Origin: Candidatus Stygibacter frigidus | GTDB taxonomy: Bacteria > Cloacimonadota > Cloacimonadia > Cloacimonadales > TCS61 | DNA length: 7,023 nucleotides | Reading direction: 5' to 3' | Assembly (NCBI GenBank): GCA_030765325.1 | Contig: JAVCCT010000177.1 | Location: 1-7,023 of the forward strand | Shown: positions 1 through 5,160 of the stretch, piece after piece | Layout of the letters: the number at the start of each line of letters is the position of its first letter | Numbering within the stretch: the first letter of the stretch is position 1 | Translations under genes and position numbers: made by a program | The notes under the pieces: model-generated | The model's database searches: none | Seen by the model: the letters and a program-made list of their open reading frames with translations, nothing else | Told to the model about the DNA's origin: nothing

Positions 1-184
1 AATATTTCTACAATTATATATCCCCTTCAGGGAAAAGAAGTTTGAAATCAGCCTGATTCATAACTTATGAACCGTTTTCGTGGCAGGAATTCTGAGTAAC
101 TTGCGAGAAGAGAGAGTGGTCGAAGTGTACAAAAAAAGCTGGATTTTCATCGTTGGGGGTGCATGATTGATTTAAGGGCGTGAA
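1..184. other. Intergenic stretch downstream of the operon
   Basis: No convincing gene is present on either strand. On the minus strand a run of seven T (complement of 131-137) lies about 50 bases after the protease stop, but no stable stem precedes it. A minus-strand TATAAT (complement of 13-18) could be a -10 element for a gene to the left, but it lacks a good -35 box. A perfect palindrome at 57-71 is listed separately. Confidence 0.5.
57..71. repeat. Perfect 15-bp palindrome, possible operator
   Basis: TTCATAACTTATGAA is a perfect inverted repeat: seven-base arms around a single central C. It lies in the gap after the operon, about 40 bases upstream (minus-strand sense) of a TATAAT-like sequence at 13-18. 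The size and symmetry suit a dimeric DNA-binding regulator of a gene to the left of the window. It matches no operator that I recognise with certainty, and one such palindrome can arise by chance in AT-rich DNA. Confidence 0.3.
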
Positions 185-637
185 TTAGATATTGGAATTT
201 ATATACTGGATGATCTTACGGGCTGCTTCCTGAACGGGTGGGGAGATAATTTCACCAAATTTTACGTTTGAAGGTTGGATTCCCAGAAGATAAGTTTCCA
301 TTTCAAAAAATTCTGAAATGCGGCGTAGCGATACTGTGTGAGTATGAAATGTGTTATCGGGGAGTTCAGAAATATGGATCAACTTGAAATAACCAGGTTC
401 TCGGTTAAAATCAGTACAATCCACCAGAACGAGTAGATCTGGAGAAAGAGAGTTTATCTTACCAACGAATTTTTCTATTGCAGCTTCAACTATAAGAGTT
501 TCTAAAAAGGATCCATTTTTCAATTTTTCACAAATCAATATTCCAATAGCATCATCAGATTTGAGTCTGTTACCAACACCTACAAAGAGGATTTTTTTAT
601 TTCCAGCGTCCAGAAGAGGTTTAAAGGAATCAAACAC
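185..637 (-). CDS. hycI: HycI-family [NiFe]-hydrogenase maturation endopeptidase
   Basis: This 150-residue cytoplasmic protease would remove the C-terminal extension of the nickel-containing large subunit after metal insertion. The N-terminal fold motif GVGNRLKSDDAIG lies at 20-32. The three expected nickel-sensing ligands are present: D29 (E. coli HycI D16), D73 in LVDCTD (D62) and H100 in HTHTVSL (H90). LGIQP at 118-122 is typical of the HycI branch, which acts on group 4 hydrogenases such as HycE. The start is GTG at 637, immediately after the TAA of the ferredoxin gene and in the same frame. No Shine-Dalgarno sequence is visible, so it probably depends on translational coupling. Its presence implies a processed NiFe large subunit encoded nearby, most likely upstream of 7023. 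Confidence 0.92.
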   Translation of the reverse strand: MFDSFKPLLDAGNKKILFVGVGNRLKSDDAIGILICEKLKNGSFLETLIVEAAIEKFVGKINSLSPDLLVLVDCTDFNREPGYFKLIHISELPDNTFHTHTVSLRRISEFFEMETYLLGIQPSNVKFGEIISPPVQEAARKIIQYINSNI

Positions 638-1249
638 TTAGCTAAGATTTTCTATCTGGAGCTTACGATTGCAATTAGGACAAAGAATATTATAGCTATT
701 CTTTCTTTTCAGACCATCTGTTATGGGGATGGAAACATCTTCTGCTCTTGAAAGCTGCAATCTCTCATTTAACATATTCAAATTCAATACAGAAGCAAAA
801 GCCTTAGCCCCCAGCTTTTCATGAATAAACTGCATATGCTGCTTTGTGGTAATTATAGCCCCGCAATTATCACAAATAAGAAGTTCACGCTGTTGAGTTT
901 CCACAACTTCAGCCCGATCAAAGCAGGCAAGATCATAAATTTCATCCGAAAGAGCAACACCTTTGCCAGTAATACAGTGTTCTTCACATTTTCCACAGAA
1001 TATGCATCTGCCATAATCGCGAGTAATGGTCCTAAGACCTGTTTCTGGATCATCTTCAAATGTAATAGCATTGGACGGACACACATTGGCGCATGTTTCA
1101 CACCCTACACAATTATCCTCATCCACCACTGGTTTACCGCGATATCCGGGAAATGGTTTGAATTCACCTTTAGGGAATGGGCTTGTGTATGGCTTTGTGA
1201 ATAAGGAAACCAGGGCTTCCCTTACTTCACGCAATTTGGGATACCTCAT
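638..1249 (-). CDS. hycF: HycF/HyfH-type 2x[4Fe-4S] ferredoxin subunit of a group 4 [NiFe] hydrogenase
   Basis: The 203-residue soluble protein should pass electrons between a donor such as ferredoxin and the catalytic subunits. FRGK-like PGYRGKP at 34-40 is followed by two cluster motifs, C47-x2-C50-x2-C53-x3-C57 (CVGCETCANVCP) and C82-x2-C85-x2-C88-x3-C92 (CIFCGKCEEHC), the NuoI/HycF pattern. A C-terminal region adds two more pairs, C126/C129 and C190/C193, forming a likely zinc-ribbon-type metal site. E. coli HycF has the same layout (recalled, not searched): CNCRVC and CPEC pairs and a similar YELAVW segment (YDLACF here). This favours HycF/HyfH over NuoI. The residue after C92 is isoleucine instead of the usual proline. 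The start overlaps the mrpG stop (ATGA) and the TAA directly abuts the protease gene. No catalytic hydrogenase subunit is visible in the window. Confidence 0.9.
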   Translation of the reverse strand: MRYPKLREVREALVSLFTKPYTSPFPKGEFKPFPGYRGKPVVDEDNCVGCETCANVCPSNAITFEDDPETGLRTITRDYGRCIFCGKCEEHCITGKGVALSDEIYDLACFDRAEVVETQQRELLICDNCGAIITTKQHMQFIHEKLGAKAFASVLNLNMLNERLQLSRAEDVSIPITDGLKRKNSYNILCPNCNRKLQIENLS

Positions 1250-1569
1250 TTGTTCTGCTCCTTGTAATGATCTACCACAGTTCTATCTGACAAATCAACT
1301 CCAGCTTTATATGCTCCTCTGATCAGAGCATGAGCAGCAACTGTGGAAGTGAAAAATAATAGTGGTATTGCAATAAGAGCTTTGATGCCTGTAGCAGAAA
1401 ATCCAAATTGGATAAATAAACCCAGCAGGATACTGCACGTTCCTAAGGTAACGGACTTAGTGGCAGATTGGAGACGATTATATACATCTGGCAGTCGAAG
1501 CAGTCCTACGCAGCCAAATATATCAAATGCTGCTCCAACTATATAAAGAATAATGCTGATACTATTCAT
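1246..1569 (-). CDS. mrpG: MrpG (MnhG) antiporter subunit, MbhC-like
   Basis: A 107-residue, three-helix membrane protein. The MrpG signature GLLRLPDVYNRLQSATKS lies at 22-39, followed by TLG. A second conserved stretch, TSTVAAHALIRGAYKAGV, lies at 74-91. It closes the canonical Mrp order A to G. AAGGAAGA lies seven bases upstream of the ATG at 1569, inside the end of mrpF. The stop TGA overlaps the ATG of the ferredoxin gene (ATGA), which ties the antiporter set to the electron-transfer subunit in one transcript. A short hydrophilic tail of about 15 residues (VDLSDRTVVDHYKEQNK) follows the last helix. Confidence 0.94.
   Translation of the reverse strand: MNSISIILYIVGAAFDIFGCVGLLRLPDVYNRLQSATKSVTLGTCSILLGLFIQFGFSATGIKALIAIPLLFFTSTVAAHALIRGAYKAGVDLSDRTVVDHYKEQNK
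1258..1263 (-). promoter_or_regulatory. Strong ribosome binding site of the ferredoxin-subunit gene
   Basis: AAGGAG with an eight-base spacer to the ATG at 1249, inside the end of mrpG. It is the best match to the consensus in the window and fixes the start of the HycF-like gene. Confidence 0.6.
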
Positions 1570-1819
1570 CTAATTTCTTCCTTGTTAAATATTTTGCCAG
1601 TGATAGTGTGCCGATAAAACTGATAAGTATCCAGGCAATAGCAACATCGATCAGGAATAGTCTATCGGTTTTGATTGCTAAGAAAACGCAGATACCAACG
1701 ACCAGAATTCCGAAAATATCAATAGCCACCATGCGATCGGCAACAGAAGGTCCCAGGATAACCCGCAGGAAACACAGGAAACTTAATCCCATTAAAATAT
1801 ACAGTAAGATATCAATCAT
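1562..1819 (-). CDS. mrpF: MrpF (MnhF) antiporter subunit, MbhB-like
   Basis: This 85-residue, three-helix protein carries the MrpF hallmark LGPSVADRMVAIDIFG at 22-37. The first aspartate, D28, begins the DRMVAID core and D34 follows. A third acidic residue, D58, lies in LFLIDVAIAWILISFIG (54-70). Membrane-embedded aspartates of MrpF have been proposed to line a sodium path in Mrp structures, so their retention suggests a functional cation route. The ATG overlaps the mrpE stop by one base, with AAGGA about ten bases upstream. The 3' end overlaps mrpG by eight bases. The length is typical for the family. Confidence 0.94.
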   Translation of the reverse strand: MIDILLYILMGLSFLCFLRVILGPSVADRMVAIDIFGILVVGICVFLAIKTDRLFLIDVAIAWILISFIGTLSLAKYLTRKKLDE

Positions 1820-2304
1820 TATTCAAATATCCTTTTTAATAGTGTTTCAAATCTTCCGATGATCTTTTTAGTGTAATATGCTGGATCATCACTTTTTACA
1901 TATATCCAATGGACATACAGGTCGCTATCGATAATATCTACAGTAATTGTTCCAGGAGTCATTGTGATGGAATTTGCCAAAATTACTTTTGCTATTTCTG
2001 TTTTCAATGATGAATGCACTTTTACAATACCAGGTTTAATTGGCATTCTGGGACTGAGAACGCGATAGGCAACATCAAAATTTGCCTTGATACATTCCCA
2101 GACGAATATGATAATATAAATGATCAACCAGAAATATCTTACCGGGTTATAAAATTTCTTCCAGGAAGTAAGAAATCTGCTTGAGAAGATCAATGTTGTG
2201 AGTAGAGCAGCAAATACGCCACTAAGGATGTTTGCAGTTTCCAGATTGAAAGAAAATGCCATCCAGATCAAAAATAAAATTATAAATAAGGTTATCTTCT
2301 TCAT
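1819..2304 (-). CDS. mrpE: MrpE (MnhE) antiporter subunit, MbhA-like
   Basis: From 2304 the protein has 161 residues (164 if the ATG at 2313 is used). It begins with MKKITLFIILFLIWMAFSF and has about three N-terminal hydrophobic segments followed by a cytoplasmic domain. In the 164-residue numbering, the MnhE signature SITMTPGTITVDI lies at 115-127, preceded by a VWECIKANFDVAYRVLSP stretch at 71-88 and followed by YVHWIYVKSDD. This is the usual size and order for MrpE, the equivalent of MbhA. It overlaps the mrpD stop region at its 5' end, and its TAA overlaps the mrpF ATG by one base (TAATG). Its exact role in ion transport is not settled in the family; it is needed for assembly and function in studied Mrp systems. 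Confidence 0.92.
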   Translation of the reverse strand: MKKITLFIILFLIWMAFSFNLETANILSGVFAALLTTLIFSSRFLTSWKKFYNPVRYFWLIIYIIIFVWECIKANFDVAYRVLSPRMPIKPGIVKVHSSLKTEIAKVILANSITMTPGTITVDIIDSDLYVHWIYVKSDDPAYYTKKIIGRFETLLKRIFE

Positions 2305-2309
2305 AATCA

Positions 2310-3833
2310 TCATCCTAATACTGCTGTGGAATACTGCAGATTTTTTATAAGTACATTAACAGCGGGGAAAATGAACTGATCACGGATTGAGGGGATCACC
2401 ATCAAACTCAGCATTAGACATAATAATGCCAGAATCACCATTGCAATTGACATGGGTGCCGGAACTTCCTTGATCTGATTGTCATATTCTCCAGGTTTAT
2501 TATAGAAAATATATTTTTGGAATTTCATAAAATATGAGATCGTGACCACACTTACAGCTACTGCCAGGAAAGCCAACCAGTAATAATGTGCCCTTACTGC
2601 TGCGAGTATAATGATCAGCTTACTAAAAAAACCGTTGAACGGAGGTATCCCTGAAATCGACAAGGAAGCAATTAGAGAGGTTTTACTGGTAATGGGCATT
2701 TTTTCAGCTAATCCACCTAATTTACGCATATCCCTGATACCTGTACTATATTCCACCGCACCAGCATTGAGAAATAGGAGGCTTTTAAATACAGAGTGAT
2801 TTAATAGATGCAGTAATGCACCCAAAAAGGCGAAAGCAGCAATAGTTTTACTGCCATCCTTAACCATAATTGTCATTCCAATTCCCACAGCCATTACAAC
2901 ATAACCCATCTGACTGATACTGGAATATGCCAGCAATCTTTTCATATCCCACTGACCAATCGCCATTAATCCGCCAATTATCATCGATAAGGTTCCCAGC
3001 ACAAGGATAGTCATCGCGATATCAGCATTTAGGGCAAACATGTTAAAGAATAATCTGAAGATCACATAGAGCCCTATCGCCTTGATGAGCACACCAGAAA
3101 GCATAGCAGAAATCGGGGAAGGTGCAGATGAATGTGCATCAGGCAGCCAGGAATGGAAGGGGAAAATAGCAGCTTTTAAGCCAAATCCTACCAGGAACAG
3201 CAACGAAACAAATTTTATAAAATTCGCTGAATATGGTAATTGCCGGGAAATATCAGCAATATTAAGAGTTCCAGTACCCCAATAAATAAACCCAATTGCC
3301 AAGAGGATGAGTAGTGATGCCAGACAACCCAAAACCTGATATTTAAAGGATGCTTCCAACTGATGCTTCTCAACTCCGAAGGCAACCAGAATATAAGAAG
3401 AGATTGCTGCAATTTCCAAAAAAACGTAAATATTAAAAATATCACCGCTGATCACCATTCCATTCATACCAGCAATCATTAAGCTGAATAATATGTAAAA
3501 TTTTCTTTCAGCAGTATATTCTCTTGTATATGAGATGGAAAAGAGGGCAGTTATAAATCCAACCGCGGAAATAATCAGCAGCAGTAATTTAGTAAGTCCA
3601 TCCATCACCATATAGATAGCGATCGGGATATCTCCAACATCAGGAAAGCCACCAACATTATACGATAATGTACCCTTGGAGTTAAGTATAAAAACGAGCG
3701 TCAGACAAGTGAGAAACAGCAGCTCAATTAAGAGAATCACTTTGCCCATATTTTTAACTAATCTTCCCAGAATTGCCATTATAAAGGCAGAAGCTAATGG
3801 AATAACTACATAAAGCGGGATCCATGCATTCAT
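2310..3833 (-). CDS. mrpD: MrpD (MnhD), NuoN/NuoM-like antiporter subunit, MbhH-like
   Basis: This 507-residue, roughly 14-helix protein of the proton-conducting transporter family is the main antiporter subunit of Mrp and MBH complexes. Unlike its 609-residue paralogue in the same operon, it keeps the full set of ionisable residues: TM5 glutamate E140 in FLEIAAISSYIL, TM7 lysine K220 in GLKAAIFPFHSWLPDAHSSA, TM8 lysine K251 in GVLIKAIGLY, WDMKRLLAYSSISQMGY at 295-311, H346 and K350 in NHSVFKSLLFLNAGAVE, and TM12 lysine K405 in GIPPFNGFFSK. AAAGGA six bases before the ATG at 3833 supports the start, three bases after mrpC. The stop overlaps the first possible mrpE ATG. The length is normal for MrpD. 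Confidence 0.95.
   Translation of the reverse strand: MNAWIPLYVVIPLASAFIMAILGRLVKNMGKVILLIELLFLTCLTLVFILNSKGTLSYNVGGFPDVGDIPIAIYMVMDGLTKLLLLIISAVGFITALFSISYTREYTAERKFYILFSLMIAGMNGMVISGDIFNIYVFLEIAAISSYILVAFGVEKHQLEASFKYQVLGCLASLLILLAIGFIYWGTGTLNIADISRQLPYSANFIKFVSLLFLVGFGLKAAIFPFHSWLPDAHSSAPSPISAMLSGVLIKAIGLYVIFRLFFNMFALNADIAMTILVLGTLSMIIGGLMAIGQWDMKRLLAYSSISQMGYVVMAVGIGMTIMVKDGSKTIAAFAFLGALLHLLNHSVFKSLLFLNAGAVEYSTGIRDMRKLGGLAEKMPITSKTSLIASLSISGIPPFNGFFSKLIIILAAVRAHYYWLAFLAVAVSVVTISYFMKFQKYIFYNKPGEYDNQIKEVPAPMSIAMVILALLCLMLSLMVIPSIRDQFIFPAVNVLIKNLQYSTAVLG
2313..2316 (-). promoter_or_regulatory. Ribosome binding site that decides between clustered mrpE start codons
   Basis: Three in-frame ATG codons stand at 2313, 2310 and 2304. 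The only Shine-Dalgarno-like stretch, AGGA, touches or almost touches the first two. It lies eight bases before the third, so ATG at 2304 is the best-placed start. Confidence 0.45.
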
Positions 3834-3836
3834 TTT

Positions 3837-4175
3837 TTATCCTTTAAGACTATTTATCTTTCTGATATCAAAAGTACCATATTTTCTATATAATCTGATA
3901 GCCATCGCCAGTAGTAGCGCTGTGGTAGCCAAACCAATAACAATGGCAGTTAGGATCATTGCCTGTGGCAAAGGATCAACATAATTATTCAAGTGGAATT
4001 TCTCAGCAAAAATTGGAGCTGTGCCACCTTCGATATATCCGATCATGATCAGAAACAGGTTTACGCTATATTCCATTATAGCCAATCCTATAATGATCTT
4101 GATGAGATTCTTTTGCGTGATAATGCCATATAAACCAATGAGAAATAGGATCAAACACAAAATAAATGGTATCAT
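3837..4175 (-). CDS. mrpC: MrpC (MnhC), NuoK-like antiporter subunit, MbhG-like
   Basis: At 112 residues with three hydrophobic helices, this is a NuoK/MrpC family protein. The MrpC-specific signature DPLPQAMILTAIVIG lies at 67-81. It separates MrpC from true NuoK and is nearly invariant in Mrp and MBH complexes. GLAIMEYSVNLFLI at 30-43 carries E35, close to the conserved acidic residue of NuoK helix 2. The start codon overlaps the mrpB stop by four bases (ATGA) and has GAGGT seven bases upstream. The stop codon TAA lies inside the Shine-Dalgarno-to-start spacer of mrpD. In the complex it should border the ion path between MrpA and MrpD. Confidence 0.94.
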   Translation of the reverse strand: MIPFILCLILFLIGLYGIITQKNLIKIIIGLAIMEYSVNLFLIMIGYIEGGTAPIFAEKFHLNNYVDPLPQAMILTAIVIGLATTALLLAMAIRLYRKYGTFDIRKINSLKG

Positions 4176-4612
4176 AATGCTACCTCATCTTTGAATACGA
4201 CCAGAGCAATAAAAATCGTTGTAATCGCAGCGCAAACTTCCGTGCCAACAATAATATTTTCCAGAGGGATCATACCAGCACTAAGTAGTTTACCGACTAT
4301 CCCTTTATTGATAAAATTACTGAAAAACACAAATGAACTAGAGATTATCAAGCCCAATCCTGCAATTATTAAAAAACCCAGAATTGCTCCGCTTTCCAGA
4401 AATTCCAGCCCTGATTCCTCCTGACGAAGCTTATCGAGAATTTCTCCATTTGCCAGGATCTGCAGGATAAAGGCACTTGCCATTATCACTCCTCCGGCGA
4501 AACCTCCACCCGGAGTTAAATGCCCATAAAATACAATATATAAACCAAAGAGAAAGATAATGGGAGCAATGAACTGAGTTACTTTTCTTACGATTATGGT
4601 CATACCTTTCAT
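4172..4612 (-). CDS. mrpB: MrpB (MnhB) antiporter subunit, MbhF-like
   Basis: This 146-residue protein has about four predicted membrane helices and belongs to the MnhB/MrpB domain family. It is a small structural subunit of the Mrp Na+/H+ antiporter and of MBH-type hydrogenases (MbhF). The diagnostic motif is HLTPGGGFAGGVIMASAF at 31-48, with IVRKVTQFIAPIIFLFGLY just before it. The end (VVFKDEVAL) is also typical. The ATG at 4612 has an upstream GGGAG with a nine-base spacer. A second in-frame ATG at 4603 is less well placed. The stop overlaps the mrpC start as ATGA. The length matches stand-alone MrpB, which agrees with the MrpA C-terminal part being encoded by the previous gene. Confidence 0.93.
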   Translation of the reverse strand: MKGMTIIVRKVTQFIAPIIFLFGLYIVFYGHLTPGGGFAGGVIMASAFILQILANGEILDKLRQEESGLEFLESGAILGFLIIAGLGLIISSSFVFFSNFINKGIVGKLLSAGMIPLENIIVGTEVCAAITTIFIALVVFKDEVAL

Positions 4613-4616
4613 ATTA

Positions 4617-5147
4617 TCATTCTCCCTTCTTACCTTTAAGCCTAAGAATAGTCAAAACCCCGATCACAGCAGTAAATAACACTGTTGCTTCCCCTAACGT
4701 ATCATATCCCCGGAAACCAAATACTATCCCTGTTACCAGATTAGCACTTCCGGTTTCATGTACTCCTTGAGTGTAAGCAGTAGCCATTCTAGTGGTGTGC
4801 TGTCCAAAGGGACTCAAACTGCCGGATATCTTATCAAATGCCAGGTAGAAAGCTATCGTAAACAGCAATAGAACCAGAAGGTAGATAAATTGACTGAAGC
4901 TGGCAGTCTGCTTGTCTTGCACTTCTGTGGTATCTTTGATAACAGCGATCATAATAACCAGTGTGACAATCTCGATAACCACCTGCACAATTGCCAGATC
5001 AGGTGCCTGAAGCAGTAAAAATGAGATCACTAATCCAAATCCTACTATGCCATATGAGATCACAGCAGAAAGCAGGTCTTTGGCATGCAGAGAAAACAAT
5101 GAGCCACAAATCATCAGAATCAGCATAATAATTAAATATATTTCCAT
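4617..5147 (-). CDS. MbhD-MbhE-like membrane subunit (equivalent to the C-terminal part of MrpA)
   Basis: The 176-residue protein joins two small domains that are separate genes (mbhD, mbhE) in Thermococcales MBH and form the end of MrpA in classical Mrp antiporters. Residues 1-75 are MbhD/DUF4040-like: three hydrophobic helices with LLLQAPDLAIVQVVIEIVTL at 44-63. Residues 85-176 are MbhE-like, with TGSANLVTGIVFGFRGYDTL at 132-151 followed by GEATVLFTAVIGVLTILRL, the familiar R-G-(F/Y)-D-T-L-G-E signature. In MBH and Mrp structures this unit sits between the antiporter module and MrpB/C/F/G and helps form an ion path. The start at 5147 is chosen from the Shine-Dalgarno sequence. The gene lies 11 bases after the NuoL-like gene and 4 bases before mrpB. 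One acidic residue commonly seen just before FRG is glycine here (G144). Confidence 0.88.
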   Translation of the reverse strand: MEIYLIIMLILMICGSLFSLHAKDLLSAVISYGIVGFGLVISFLLLQAPDLAIVQVVIEIVTLVIMIAVIKDTTEVQDKQTASFSQFIYLLVLLLFTIAFYLAFDKISGSLSPFGQHTTRMATAYTQGVHETGSANLVTGIVFGFRGYDTLGEATVLFTAVIGVLTILRLKGKKGE

Positions 5148-5154
5148 AATAATT

Positions 5155-5160
5155 TCCTTT
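5155..5160 (-). promoter_or_regulatory. Ribosome binding site that fixes the start of the MbhD-E gene
   Basis: AAAGGA is followed by a seven-base spacer and then ATG at 5147. It overlaps the stop codon of the preceding gene. It selects the ATG at 5147 over an in-frame ATG at 5204 that lies inside the upstream gene. From 5147 the protein starts directly with its first membrane helix. Confidence 0.7.

Noticed and set aside
13..18. TATAAT on the minus strand as a promoter -10 element
   Set aside because: The -35 region at 17-18 bases spacing does not resemble TTGACA, and TATAAT strings are common in AT-rich DNA. Mentioned only as context for the palindrome.
23..32. CCCTTCAGGG hairpin as a terminator
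   Set aside because: The stem is only three to four base pairs with a two- to four-base loop and has no T run after it in either direction.
131..137. Run of seven A (T on the minus strand) as a rho-independent terminator for the operon
   Set aside because: No stable GC-rich stem precedes it in the minus-strand direction, so a terminator call is not supported.
71..166. 31-codon plus-strand open stretch ending in TGA, translating to a fairly protein-like string near VYKKSWIFIVGGA
   Set aside because: It has no ATG, no ribosome binding site and only a possible GTG at 80 or TTG at 101. Too short to support as a gene or pseudogene.
821..1204. 127-codon open frame on the plus strand inside the ferredoxin gene
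   Set aside because: It lies entirely antisense to a gene with clear cysteine motifs and Shine-Dalgarno support. Its translation matches no family I recognise, so it is a shadow frame.
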